Shown here: in pieces, positions 23,346 to 34,740 of the stretch
Numbering within the stretch: the stretch's first letter is position 1
Layout: each line of letters begins with the position of its first letter
Source of the DNA: Eledone cirrhosa
Taxonomy: Eukaryota; Mollusca; Cephalopoda; Octopoda; Eledonidae
Direction: 5' to 3'
DNA length: 64,000 nt
Assembly (NCBI GenBank): GCA_964016885.1
Contig: OZ024743.1
Span: 187,737,647-187,801,646, forward strand
The notes under the pieces: model-generated
Seen by the model: only the letters and a program-made list of their open reading frames with translations
Told to the model about the DNA's origin: nothing
Databases searched by the model: none
Translations under genes and position numbers: made by a program

Positions 23346-23390
23346 ATAGATTCTTAACGTTTCGGACACTAGTCCTTCATCAGAAGTTGA
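23346..23390 (-). ncRNA. Hammerhead-like ribozyme core (minimal, possibly decayed)
   Basis: On the minus strand the core CTGATGA (23383-23377) is followed by an unpaired A, a 4-bp stem II GGAC/GTCC with loop TAGT, GAAAC (23363-23359), and GTT, giving a 2-bp stem III and a GUU cleavage triplet. Only three base pairs (AAG/CTT) of stem I are clear. The motif order matches type I hammerheads of mobile elements, but the weak stem I and the extra A keep the call moderate. Confidence 0.5.
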
Positions 23391-23774
23391 GTTAGAAATA
23401 AAAGATAAATAGAAAGTAAAGAGTGATGAGAAGAAGGAATGGGGAAAATGAGAAAAAAATATATACACACAACAAAATATCTTAAAGCAATATAAGTATT
23501 TGTAATGGACAAAGTGCACAACATAAAAACATGATGTTATAATGCTTAATTCCTCTCCCCTCCTCCTGAAAAAATATGCAAAAGACATGAGCATGGTGAA
23601 AGTTAAAGCTTTAAAATTATTTGGTCAATTTTCTTTTGTAGAAACTCTGTTATTACTACCTCAGAATATCTTTTTTGTTACAGTCTAATTACATGTTCTT
23701 TCTAAACACATATATTGTTAAGAAGTTTGCTTTGCATTTATGAGGTTCTGGATCTGTTCTCATTGCATAGGATG

Positions 23775-23972
23775 AGACGGTAGGCTGAAAAGTTCATAGG
23801 TTGACTATTAAGGAGTAGTGCCAGGGTTGTGAAATCTTGCATGCATTAATTTCAACTCTTCTTATTGATAACTGCATTGTTTCTTTCCAGGGATTATGTT
23901 GAAAAATAATCCTCATTTAGTCATTCCAAGAGAGTATCTTAGTCAGCTTATGAACTTTTCAACCGACCCTTG
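23775..23972 (-). mobile_element. Mariner-like MITE, minus orientation
   Basis: Ends GGCTGAAAAGTTCATAGG (left) and AACTTTTCAACCGACCC (right) are inverted repeats like those of mariner elements. The interior, read on the minus strand, matches 55424-55635: ATTTTTCAACATAATCCCTGG, AAACAATGCAGTTATCAATAA, AATTAATGCATG and AGATTTCACA. No transposase is encoded. Confidence 0.75.
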
Positions 23973-25440
23973 GGCAATCTTCTTTTATCATAGACTTATG
24001 CCAATCCAAGGTCCAGCCTTGTCACATATTGTGTCACACAGATTCTGCCTGAGAATTACATTAGTTGTACACGTGTCTGTGGAATATGAAGCCAATTACA
24101 CATTGATTTAATAGAACAATCAGTTCATTAGAGAGATGGATGCTCATCATTGATATCAATGTTTCTCCATGGTAATTCTATACTAAATTACAGCAAACAC
24201 ATGTCTTCAATTTAGACAATGTCATACCAAGCAATTTCCCAATACTATGAAATACCACATGAGTTTCTATGTGTTCAATCCACCTGAAAGAAATGGCAGC
24301 TGAATCTTCCTCGAATCACACCTCACTATCTTAAAGAATGGAAAATAGAAAATATCTGAAATAAAGATGGAGTCATCATTGCTATGATGTCTTCAATCAT
24401 TGATTTGCTTAATTAAAACTAGCTTGGGGATATGCAAGAATAAGATCAACAACAACAATAACACCAGCAACTATAAGACTTCTAGTTTAGATTATCTTTA
24501 TATATTTTGTTACATCTTTCTTATTCTTTATATAGCTTTTGTCATCTATTTCTTATACTGCTTATATATCTAATGTCTGAGCTTGTTTATTTTATATTAT
24601 GTTGCTTCAATTGTTAAATGAGAAATGTAACTAAGTTTTGATGACGATATCAATATTATTTCAACCTATAGGTCAGGGAAAACATTCTTTTGTCAGCAAG
24701 AAATCTTTTCAACTAACTATTGAATGACAGTGTATAGTCACCAAAGGGATTATGCAAGCAATCAATTACAAACACTGTTACAATCAATAACCAATATTGT
24801 CTTGCAGTGTTGTTTTGAATCAATCCACTTATTTTTCTTTATAAACGGTAATTTTTCTTGTTTTCTTTATACTTTATTGTTAGTCAACACATAAATTTAT
24901 GAAAAAGTAAACATGAGGTTGACACCATTTATAAGTGGTGTGAGAAAATCATAAAATGGTGAGGAGGGGAGAAGAAAAATAAACTGAGTGATAGAGAATG
25001 AAAAGCAGAGTAAATACAAGTCAGGAACAAATGATTTCATTATGAAATTTAATAAGACATTAAATCACCAATTATATTCATATAAAAGGTTAAAGTTAAC
25101 TGGCTGTTTTAAGCCCAGAAACTCCTCTGTTTCATCGGTGTTAGGCAACTGAGAGTAAAATGATATCAGTCTATTGCAGTGTCAAACCTGAGTAGATGCA
25201 GGTACTCATTTTCAGCAGAGTTGAAAGGAACAATGGTAATAAAGTGACAAGGCATCACTAAGTCCAGGAATGAAACCCATAAACTCAACACTCTAATCAC
25301 TAGGTCAAGTCTTACTTTTCAGCTTAACAGTAATGACAAGTTTAGTTTTTCATTACAGACTATGATGGAATTAATTTGTGTAATTTCCAATCATCTTCTC
25401 TTCTTTCAAATAATTTTTATTATTCATTATTACATAATTA
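23973..25440. other. Unassigned AT-rich sequence
   Basis: About 1.5 kb without a supported gene. A segment near 24290-24345 (GGCAGCTGAATCTTCC then CACACCTCACTATCTTAAAG) resembles the old dispersed repeat hinted at near 16440 and 36315. Confidence 0.45.
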
Positions 25441-25530
25441 AAGGGGCCGATTGGCAGTATCAGTACAGTTTCAGACAAAATACTTAGCAGAATTTAGTTA
25501 TGACTTTCTACATCTGTTAGAGTGAAAACA
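25441..25530 (+). mobile_element. Family 1 SINE, 5' fragment
   Basis: GGGGCCGATTGGCAGTATCA followed by GTACAG is the promoter end of the SINE. Similarity fades after about 90 bases. Confidence 0.5.
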
Positions 25531-25825
25531 AATTGTGTTTCTAATTTTTGGCAAAGCTGATTGTAAAATCGTGCAAATTAGGCTAATCAGCTGATGTGTA
25601 GCTTTGAGAATATTATGTATTCTCAACAGTTTCAGTGGGTAGCAGTGACAAGGATACACAGTCTCGATAAAGAGTAATAATTCTGAAACAATTGTCGACT
25701 GTTTTCTCTCTGCTACTGCTGGAACAAAAGGATGATGTCATCATCTAGAAAAAACATATTGTGTTATGAGGCTGTTTGGTTGGAACCGAACCGAATATTG
25801 ATAATATTATTGTTATGTATATATA

Positions 25826-26163
25826 TCATCATCATTTCATTTTACGTCTGCTTTTTCCCTGCTTGCAAGGCTGGGACGGGAACTGATTCTGGCTTGATTT
25901 CTACAGCTGGATGCCCTTCCTAACACCAACCTCATTTACAGTGAGTGCTGGGTGCTTTTATGCCGTGGCACCTCCATGACCACTTTGCAGTGGAATGATA
26001 TGGACCCCAGTCCCTATCATCTCATTTCTACAGCTGAGTAAACTGGAGCAATGTGAAATAAAGTGTCTTGTTCAAGGAAACAACACATCACCCGGTCTGA
26101 GAATAGAACTCACAACCTTTTGATTGCAAGGCCAATGCTCTAACCACTAAGCCATGTGCCTCC
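25826..26163 (-). mobile_element. tRNA-headed SINE (family 2), complete, minus strand
   Basis: Read on the minus strand: head with A box TGGCTTAGTGGTTAGAGCAT and B box GGTTGTGAGTTC, a middle with one 48-bp module, then GGTTGGTGTTAGGAAGGGCA and a tail matching the RTE-like LINE end (25826-25880). It is the mirror copy of 17338-17712 with one module fewer. Confidence 0.9.
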
Positions 26164-26817
26164 ATCATATATATATATTCTTCAAAACTTAATTTTTAAT
26201 TTAATATTTTATATATTTCATAAAACTCCTTTTTTAATAAACACTTTCCTGGATTAAAGAAGAATAAAAAGAAAGAAAGATTCTTTAAATATACTTCCGT
26301 GATGTTTCCATTCTTACTTTTTTCTATAACCTCTGTTTTGTATAGAACCTTACCCCCTTTTCAAATATATATATAAATATATATACGTTTATATTTGGAG
26401 GTTCACCATTGGGTAGAATTGGTCATTCTGCAATGTTAGCCATGATGTAATGGTAGGAAAGCAATCAATATTATGCACTTCATCCATCTTTGAGGTTGAA
26501 TCCTTCTGGTGGTGCGAGCCAAAATAACAACAGGCTACCATGATCGTCACTGATTCAAAAGCAAAAACACACTTTTCTTCTCTATTTTTTCTTTGTTTTT
26601 TTCCTTAAAGCCACTTGGAATGTGTTTACCATCATTCCTTTGGTATACAACTATTATCCAATATACACCTGAAGATGTCACCAGATTCTTATGCAACCCG
26701 GCTACTTAAATGTGCATAGTGTTTGCCGAAATAAATAATTAAGGGAATCCAAACTGCCCGGCCACCTGTCATTTTACTTTATAAAGTACATGCACACACA
26801 CACACACACATATATAT
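26164..26817. other. No recognisable feature
   Basis: AT-rich; a CA/TA microsatellite at about 26792-26820 precedes the next SINE. Confidence 0.45.
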
Positions 26818-27002
26818 ATAGTTTCTACTTTGGGCACAAGGCCAGCGATTACCCCAGTGCATCACTGGTACTTTATCGACCCCGTAAGGATGAAAGGCAA
26901 AGTTAACCTCGGCAGATTTGAACTCAGAACACAAAGGGGCTTAACTCTATGCTGCAAAGCATGGTGTTTGACGCTCTACCAATACTGCCAAACCACCGCC
27001 CT
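26818..27002 (-). mobile_element. Family 1 SINE, near complete, minus strand
   Basis: It runs from GTTTCTACTTTGGGCACAAG (3' end) through GTAAGGATGAAAGGCAAAGT and the B box relic AGATTTGAACTCAGAAC to CTGCCAAACCACCGCCC. It is one of the best preserved copies. Confidence 0.9.
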
Positions 27003-27374
27003 ACTGATTTCAGTCATTGATACCAGTAATTATGTTATCAACTTTGAAAGCAAAGTAAATGTGGGTGGAGTTTAAACTCTGAATGTAAACTGCTATAATG
27101 AAATACCACAATGTATTTTACGGGACCCTCTACTGATTCAGCCCTATCAAACTATCTGTTGTCACAAATAGATTTAGAGAGAAAACTATAATCTTATGAA
27201 TAATTGAATTGTTTGATCTTATTTGCTACCTTCATTTATATTCCATTTTTTTAAGTGAGGTTTAAAATTGGTAAACAATTTAGTCCTTCAATGTGCACCA
27301 AATATCTGTTTGTGCAATAATGAGAAGCCATTGACTGTCTCATAAATATTAAGTGCAGGCATAGCAATGTGGTC
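27003..27374. other. No recognisable feature
   Basis: AT-rich sequence, no supported gene. Confidence 0.45.
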
Positions 27375-27432
27375 AAGGATAGTCATGTGATCTTTTATAT
27401 ATCTATATATATATAAAAGATCACATGACTAT

Positions 27433-27436
<4 letters not shown>
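27375..27436. repeat. 62-bp near-perfect palindrome
   Basis: The two 31-bp halves are reverse complements with one mismatch pair (27403/27408). The outer part is AAGGATAGTCATGTGATC. A long TA run (27437-27479) follows directly, so TA slippage or a cruciform-prone site is plausible. Confidence 0.95.

Positions 27437-27479
<43 letters not shown>
27437..27479. repeat. (TA)n microsatellite
   Basis: About 21 uninterrupted TA units adjoining the palindrome. Confidence 0.95.
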
Positions 27480-27481
<2 letters not shown>

Positions 27482-27779
27482 AGTGGAAGTTATGGTAGTG
27501 GCCAAGCCAACAAGATACAATTAGGTTTGCACAAAAGCACCCAATATATATATATACATATATCTGTGAGTGTGTGAATATGGGTTGGTGTCATCATAAG
27601 CATCTGACCATATAGAACTATCCAGAAAACCATGTATGCATAGAAAGAAAGATGTCTTTTTTTTTTAAAACTTTTCTAAACACAGTTGTAAAAAGGAAAA
27701 TAAAATCATAAACATGGGCTATATGGAAGAAACTATTCTGTTTATTACTATTAAGAATAGGGTTTTCAACTTGCTTCCC

Positions 27780-28258
27780 TTGGCATGGATACATTAGGGC
27801 TCTGACGTCTGGCATCTGACTTGGTAGACACCCACAAGATTATTAACCATCTTTCCAAACAATCCAGGGCATCTTTTTGAATTCCATATGTCTAATACCC
27901 ATGGATATGCTTACAAAATCAGAAAACAGTACAGCTCCCATGACTTTTGTAAAACATTTTTTTCATGCTCAGAGTTGCTGAAGCATGGAGCAAACTACCT
28001 GCATCAGTTGTTGCCTGTTGGGACATTGCATCCATCAAAACTTCCATGCTTCCCAAAATAAGCCAACACTACACCTGATATTCCCCCTCCATGCACACGC
28101 AGACATGTGTCTGTGTGTCAGTGTGTCTATGTGTATGTCATGACTCATACACTGTCCATTTTCCTGACTTTTGTACATTATTCTATGTACTATATATGCA
28201 CCTTTGATGAATTGTAGTGCACCTGAGCACTGTACACAATAATTTTCATTATTATTAT
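27780..28258 (+). pseudogene. CR1/L2-like LINE 3' end
   Basis: With one frameshift, 27890-28060 reads NTHGYAYKIRKQYSSHDFCK then FFMLRVAEAWSKLPASVV and ACWDIASIKTSML. This resembles the conserved C-terminus of CR1/L2/jockey-type ORF2 proteins (R-V-x-x-x-W-N-x-L-P-x-x-V-V pattern). A non-coding part follows to an ATTATTATTAT tail. The 5' limit is uncertain. Confidence 0.7.
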
Positions 28259-28675
28259 ATAATGATTTTCATAGCTGCCACAGGAAAAAAGTTCATATGG
28301 GTGAGACACAGAACAATTGCATGTCTTTGAAATATTTTTTCCTCATATATTTTTTTATTTGAGAATACACAAGTAGTAAAGAAAATCATGCTGTATTTTC
28401 TCTCACATCAAAAGTCAGACAAGATATTTAACAACAAGAGAGCCTCAGCTAACTGCATTTAAGACATACTCATCTGTATTTTAATCAAGCATAGTCAATT
28501 TAGGACTACATCATTAAAGGTGTTCTTTTTTTTTTTTTAAAGATGGTAGGGTATAATTTCAGTGGGATTTTGCAGGTATTTCCAACAGGTTCATCAAACG
28601 CTTATAGACTCTTGGGTTCTTATATTTCCCCAGTCGATTTGAGCGAGAGTGTGGTAGAGAGGAAGAGAGGCTGGA

Positions 28676-28677
<2 letters not shown>

Positions 28678-28733
<56 letters not shown>

Positions 28734-28735
28734 TA
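28678..28735. repeat. (TA)n(GA)n microsatellite
   Basis: A TA run passes directly into an AG run. Confidence 0.95.
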
Positions 28736-28830
28736 TGTGGAAATATATACAATATAGGTAATCTTACTTTAGTAATGATTGATTCTGCAAAGGTTTATAT
28801 TTTATTTCTTCCCTATTAAATGATATCCAA

Positions 28831-29020
28831 ACCTACCAACTCTCCCCATCCGATGGGGAGATCTCCCACTCACTTTGGAGGGGGTGAGGGATATTATCAC
28901 TTGTAAAAATGAGTATAGCTTTCATTATGTAAAATCTCACCATTTTAATTCATTTCTCTCCGTTTTAGGGCACTTTTTTTCTATAGTACTCCCCATTTGG
29001 GTTTTTAAAAGTTGGCAGGT
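28831..29020. repeat. Possible small TIR element
   Basis: ACCTACCAACT at 28831 and AGTTGGCAGGT at 29010-29020 are inverted at 10 of 11 positions, with CTCCCCAT blocks just inside both ends. No target duplication is evident. Low confidence. Confidence 0.3.
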
Positions 29021-29262
29021 CTGTGATATTGATAGTTCTTTTGTCTATCATAATTTGGGAAAGTTGATTTGAACATTTATCAAACACTTGCACTATTGGC
29101 ATTTGATTCCTTTATTCTTGTATGAATAAATAGCAATAATGTTTGTTTTAGATAAACATTGAAAGTTTACATTACCAAGATACATCAAATTACAAGTTCT
29201 TACAATAATAATTGTTCTAAATGTATAATTTCAAATACATATAGGAATTGTGTATTCCTAAG

Positions 29263-29516
29263 GTAGTTTGACAAAATATGGTTTCTGCTTTTAGGCACAA
29301 GGCCAACAATTTTTGGGGAAAGAGTAAGTCGATTAAATTGACACCAGTTCATTACCGGCACTTTATTTTATCAACTCTGTAAGGATGAAAGGCAAAGCAA
29401 ACCTCAGCAGGATTTGAAATCAGAACGTAAAGAGTCGTAACTCTATGCCACTAAGCATGTTGTCCAATGCAGTACCGATTCTGCCAATGCACCGCCCTTG
29501 TAGTTTGACAAAATAT
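29263..29516 (-). mobile_element. Family 1 SINE with 17-bp target-site duplication
   Basis: The SINE (29280-29499) is flanked by identical copies of GTAGTTTGACAAAATAT (29263-29279 and 29500-29516). This proves retrotransposition rather than duplication. The copy contains the longer internal variant (GGGGAAAGAGTAAGTCGATT). Confidence 0.95.
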
Positions 29517-29699
29517 AATAGCATAAGTTACTTTTCCTTCACTTTTTCCTCCCTCACTGAATGTATACGAAAGAACAAAAATGACTACAGCCTACTCGCA
29601 ATCGAGTATGACTTTCGGTAAGTAACCCCATGACACTGCCACTCTTTCAACCATCCCTCCTTTGATCCAGTTGAACATTCAGGATATGACACCTGGAAG

Positions 29700-29852
29700 G
29701 AGAAAATTCTACACTAACACTTGGCTATTACTTTCTTTATCAAACCTGAAAGGATGACAAGCAAAGTGAATATCAGTAGGATTTGAACTCAGAATGCAGG
29801 GACCTAGTACAAATATTCGATACTCTAACAACTCTGCCAAATCCACCACCTA
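29700..29852 (-). mobile_element. Family 1 SINE, diverged
   Basis: AAAGGATGACAAGCAAAGTG, AGGATTTGAACTCAGAATGC and CTCTGCCAAATCCACC are in the expected minus-strand order. Confidence 0.75.
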
Positions 29853-30208
29853 CACTGGTCTACAGCCAAAATGGTTCTTACATGTGAATATGTGCATCTT
29901 ACTAATTTCATAGCACTAAATTCAGTTTTGATATTCCTTTTTTGCTATCGGACCAGAATGCCTTAATATGAGATCGAAAATATGTTCCTCTTATTGCATT
30001 ATTTATCCATTGTGTAACATATGATGACTTAGATATAAACATATTAACTTATTAATAAAAATATATAAACATATTTTTATTTATTTATTTTAACACTTAG
30101 TATATTAACAAAACATTCTGAACAACATTCTGAACATAATAAAATATTTCAAAACATTTCTAAAAAAATTTCTGGATTTTGCTTTTACGCTTGTTTTGCT
30201 GGCTCTCC

Positions 30209-31507
30209 TCATGTTGCAGTGTCCATCATGGTGGGATTGAACCGACCCTGATACCTACTCTCCATTATGGCAATGTCCTGGTGAAACCTCTCTCCATGTT
30301 CATTACTGATGTCTCCTAGATTACTTAGGAAGAAATCCAGATGAGAATGGAAGAAATGAAGCTTCAACGACATTCGTGAACCCAGAGCGCGATAATTTTG
30401 TATCATGGTTTCAACAATTTCTTTATAGTTGTCTGCACGGTGGTTTCCAAGAAAGTTCTGTGTCACATCTACAAATGATTTCCATGCATTAGTCTCCAAA
30501 GGGTTTAGTGTTTTCGTAAACTCACTATCATTAACCAGCATACGAATCTGAGGACCATTCAAAACCCCTGCTTTTAACTTTGCTTCAGATACCACTCTAC
30601 CCAATTTCTTACATAAGTAATGAAACCCATTACCTGTATGATCCATGCTGTTAATAAAGTTTTTGGCCAAGCCTAATTTGAGATGTAATGGAGGGAGGAA
30701 TACTTTTTCTGGATCCACGAGAGATTTGTACAAACAGTTGAATCTACGGGTGCATCCTTTGGTCTTGTTGGCCAATCCTTCTTCATGTAGTGCTCCGCAT
30801 CTGCTCTACTATTTCGCAAACATAGAATACACATATGCTTTGTGTAACCGGTCTGAAGACCTAGAAGTAGACTAATTAAGTGGTTTATGACGATGACGAG
30901 CGGTTGTAATGCGGACGCCAGGTTCCAGCAGGTTTCGTTGCTTCAGGAGCTCTGCCTTTTCTTTAGACAAATGTAGGTCTTTAATGAGATCGTGAAGAGC
31001 TTCCTGGTTAAATGGTATGTGTTCACTTGTCTCATGTTCATCTTGATAAGCATCATCAATATGGGTGCTACTGGAATCAGAATCAGCAGGTGGAACTGGA
31101 ACAGGTAATTCATCACTGTGAGGTACTGGTAGGAGTGCTGACGAGATATCGGGTATTGAAGTGTAGTTCGTGTCTTCACAGTTATTCCTTGGATGTTTAT
31201 ATGGCAGAAGTAGCAATCGTTATTGTGGTCTTTTGGTTCTCGCCACACCATTGGTACGGCAAATGGCAAACCAGAGCTTCGTTTCCCATTCTTCCATTCA
31301 CTTAGGTGATTAACACATGACCTACACACTATATGAAGGCGCCCATTTCTTGTCCTGGTCTCCTAATGGACATTTGAAGTAGCATTTGTAGTTTACTCGA
31401 ACTGCTTTTGTGATTGGTTTCTTTATGCTTTCTGGAGTAAAGAGTTCACAAATATAGCAAAATCGGTCCGGGTCATTTACACATTTCCAGCGTTTCATCT
31501 CCCCCAC
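30209..31507 (-). pseudogene. Decayed copy of a multicopy invertebrate protein family
   Basis: Read from 31507 down: an N-terminal Cys/His region (KRWKCVNDPDRFCYICELFT, then CKLGDQDK-like CPLGDQDKKWAP and MCRSCVNHLSEW, a second YFCHINIQG pair), an acidic linker with VPHSDELPVPVPP, and a C-terminal half with LVDPEKVFLPPLHLKLGL, LGNHRADNYKEIVE and HSHLDFF..NEHGERFHQDI (30209-30775). I recognise this as a family found in many copies in arthropods and other invertebrates, of unknown and possibly transposon-related function. Two or more frameshifts are present. Near 30870 the N-terminal half (RHRHKPL) is joined straight to SLLLGLQTGYTKHMC, so I infer that roughly 100 residues are missing there. 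A promoter or intron is not visible. Confidence 0.65.
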
Positions 31508-31814
31508 TAGTCAAAGTTGTTGTGAATTATCCAAGAATAGCTGAGGATAGTTACAATTCTGTGATCTGAAACAAAAGCAGTAAGTATAAATTAGTTAACA
31601 ACTAAATATAGTGGATACAATTGGATGAAGTAATATGAGCCACATAGCTATGGGTCATAAACATGGATATGCTGGCTCTCGAAAACTAGACCCGATACAG
31701 CTTAACCGTTGTCATATTCAGATTCTGCACACTTGATTACTTTAGAATCATACTAAATTATACCAGAACCATGAAATGAATATTTTTTTGTTGACCAGTG
31801 CTATACATCATTCC
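31508..31814. other. No recognisable feature
   Basis: AT-rich spacer upstream (on the minus strand) of the decayed gene. No obvious promoter. Confidence 0.4.
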
Positions 31815-32275
31815 ATTCATCATCATCATCATTATCATTACCCTTAAATATCGATTTTCCTAGCATGCCAGGGTTAGTCAGGCTGTCACATCATGAGATC
31901 AGACAGGTCAGGTGATCTAGTTGTGCTCATACATTCCATTTCTGATTGTTCTTTTTGATGGTTGGATACCCTACCTAATGCCAACCACCTTACAGTGTGT
32001 GCTGAGAACCTTTTTTCATTGCCCTAGTACTACCACTTTACAAGGTGAAATGTGTGATTTTTGTTGAGGCACCAGCACTATGGCCCTACAAGTTGGACTG
32101 AGTCTTGTTGTTTTCATGGCATCAGCACTAGCACATTACAGGGTGGACTAGGTACTTTTCATTGTGGTAACATTATGATCACCTTAAAAGATGTACTGGG
32201 TGCTTTTTACATGGTAGCAGCACTATCACATTACAAGGAAGACTGATTATTTTTTGTCATGGTAACAGCACAATC
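31815..32275 (-). mobile_element. SINE-type element with about five 48-bp modules, minus strand
   Basis: It begins with CATCATCATCATCATTATC and a TAAATATCGATTTTCCTAGCATG end. After the CTAATGCCAACC block comes a run of diverged modules, each with (T)CAGCACTA..ACATTACA-type sequence and a CTTTTT..CATGG block at intervals of roughly 48-50 bp (about 32000-32275). This is the highest module number I see in the window. Confidence 0.7.
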
Positions 32276-32375
32276 CTTAGTTTATAATGTAGTGTTTAAT
32301 TCATGTAGCTTCATTTTTGCCCATTCATACACAACACTGAGAAACTTTATCATTTAGTTGACTACCAATATTTGT

Positions 32376-32408
32376 AGAAGAAGAAGAAGAAGAAGAAGAA
32401 GAAGAAGA
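32376..32408. repeat. (AGA)n microsatellite
   Basis: Eleven consecutive AGA/GAA units. Confidence 0.95.
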
Positions 32409-32639
32409 TAACTTTCCCTCCTATTTTAGATGGGTGTTGCTATATCTTTTATCCTTTTATACTTTTCAGTTATTGATCACATGTGGTATTCTGTCTTGAA
32501 TGGTGTATAGCTGATCATCTACCCCAGTATTTATTTTTTCAAGTCTAATACTTATTTCATCATTTCCAATTTGTCAACCTTTTAATGAATGAAACTTGTG
32601 GCTGGAGCAGAGCTTCAACCAGACAGAGAGTGGCCTGAT

Positions 32640-34740
32640 GGGGGAACAGCACAGTAGATAAGGCCATTAGAGACAAAAGACTAGCATGGAAGGTTTGGAA
32701 AAATGGTGGGAGTAGAGAAGGATATACAGCCACTAAGAGAGAAGCTAAACGTCAGGTGTACTTAGCATGCAGGGAGGCTGAGAGTAGAGGTTTGCCAATG
32801 TTCTGCGATGGGAAGATCAGAGGCATGCGGTGTTCCACATTGCAAGGCAGTGTGTCAATGCAAATCAGGATGTTGTTGGAGATAAATGTGTCCGGAACGA
32901 TGCCGGTGTACTTAGTGTCACAAATGATCAAAAAAAGGAGGCCTGGAAATGTCATTATGAGAGACTGATGAATGTGGAGAATGAATGGGAGAGAGAGAAA
33001 TTACCTTCAGTAGATCCGACAGAGGGACCAGCTATTGAGATTGCCGAATATAGTGTCCAAGAAGCGATTAAGGAAATGAAAAATGGTAAGGCTGCTGGAC
33101 CATCGGGGATAGTTGCTGAGATGCTGAAGGCATCAGGGGACGTAGGCTCTAAACTGGTTGCACGCATCATCAATCAGGCTAACTATGGTGGTGTCATACC
33201 CCAAAACTGGTGCAGCAGTATTCTCATAAATTGCTACAAAGGTAAAGGGAATGCTCTGGAGAGGGGCAATTATAGGGGTATAAAACTGATGGATCAGGTT
33301 AAGAGCAGAAAGGATATTAGCACAACTAATTAGAGAAAGGGTCAAACTAGATGAGATGCAGTTTGGTTTTGTGCCTGGGAAGAGTACAACAGATGCCCTC
33401 TTCTTGGTGAGACAATTACAAGAGAGGTTCTTAGAGAAAAATAAGCCACTATACTTAGCCTTTTGACCTAGAGAAGGCCTTTGATAGAATACCCCGATCT
33501 GTCATCTGGTGGTCCCTAAGGAAACTAGGTGTTGAGGAATGGCTTGTGAGGACAGTGCAAACTTTGTACAGAGGTACTGTCAGTAAAGTCAGGGTAGGAA
33601 TGGCGTTTAGTGAGGAATTCCAGATACAATTCCAGTACATCAAGGTTCAGTCCTCAGCCCGCTCTTGTTCATTATAGTCCTCCAAGCCATAACAGAGGAG
33701 TTTAAGACTGGCTGTCCATTGGAACTTCTCTATGCTGACGATCTGGTTCTTATAGCAGAATCAGTAGAGGAGCTAGAGAATAAATTCTGGCTATGGAAAC
33801 AGCAGTTGGAAGCAAGAGGACTGAGAGTGAACCTAGCCAAGACAAAAGTGTTGATGAGTAGAAAAGAGGACAAAACTGATTCCGTCAGGGAAATGGCCAT
33901 GTTCGATATGCAGAAAAGGAACTGGCATAAATTCTATAAAATGCACACAATGCAGATCCTGTATACACAAGAGATGTAGTGGGATAGCAGGCAAACTAAC
34001 AGGTAGGGAGAAATACGTATGCAGTAGATGTACAGGAAAATTAGACAGTAGAAGTCACATTGATAAACACATTTTTCAAATGCAGGCGGGTGCTATAGAA
34101 GTGGTGGATAGCTTCCGGTACCTAGGAGATCAGATTAGCATGGGGGGGGGGGAGTGTTCCGAGGCCATAGTATGTAGAATAAGGATGGGTTGGAAGAAGT
34201 TTAGGGAGGGAGCTGCTTCCTCTGCTGATGAAGAAGGGTTTCTCCCTGCGTACGAAAGGCCAGTTGTATGATGCCTGTGTGAGGAGCGCGATGCTGCATG
34301 GTAGTGAGACATGGGTAGCAACTGCAGAGGATATGCGACGGCTGAAGAAAAATGAGGCAACCATACTCCATTGGAAGTGCAATGTCACTGTGCGTGAACG
34401 ACCCAGCTTAAATGTGTTGAGAGAGAAACTGTGTTTGAGATGGATAGAATGTAGTGTGCATGAGAGGAGACTGAGGTGGTATGGACATGTGATGCGCATG
34501 GAGGATGACCGATGGGTGAAGAAGTGCCAGGAAATGCCAGTTGAAGGAAGACGTGGTAGAGATAGACCACGAAAAACATGGGCGGAGGTGGTGAGAACAG
34601 ACCTCAGATCACTGAAGCTCACGGTGGAGATGACGAAAGACCGGGACAAGTGGAGAGATGCTGTGCTGTATAAGCCCCGTCCCACCCTTGCATGCAGGGA
34701 AAAGCGGATGTAAAATGATGATGATGATGATGATGATTAA
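32640..34740 (+). mobile_element. RTE-like LINE, 5'-truncated, with (ATG)n tail
   Basis: It covers the end of the endonuclease-RT linker, the RT, a PHD-like zinc finger and the C-terminal region, ending in TAAAATGATGATGATG at 34711-34740. There is almost no 3' UTR: the stop codon (34711-34713) lies at the tail. The endonuclease is missing. Clade assignment to RTE is from motif spelling and tail type only. Confidence 0.8.
32690..34713 (+). pseudogene. LINE ORF: reverse transcriptase, PHD-type finger, C-terminal domain
   Basis: Linker and thumb-side sequence occupy 32830-33333 (EAIKEMKNGKAAGPSGIVAE, GNYRGIKLMDQV). After frame changes come MQFGFVPGKSTTDALFLVRQ, LEKAFDRIPRSVIWW, VHQGS-like GSVLSPLLFIIV and the catalytic LLYADDLVLIAE (33730-33765). 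A frameshift near 33890 leads into CSIC...CTQC...HKRC...CSRC (33900-34031), a C4HC3 pattern with PHD-finger spacing. The same frame continues into VDSFRYLGDQISMGGG (34100-34147) and stops at 34271. The last segment (34228-34713) is a clean 161-codon frame with LHGSETWV, RRLRWYGHVMRMEDD and GRDRPRKTWAEVVRTDLRSL. Confidence 0.8.

Noticed and set aside
34122..34685. 187-codon minus-strand frame
   Set aside because: Antisense shadow of the intact C-terminal LINE frame at 34228-34713.
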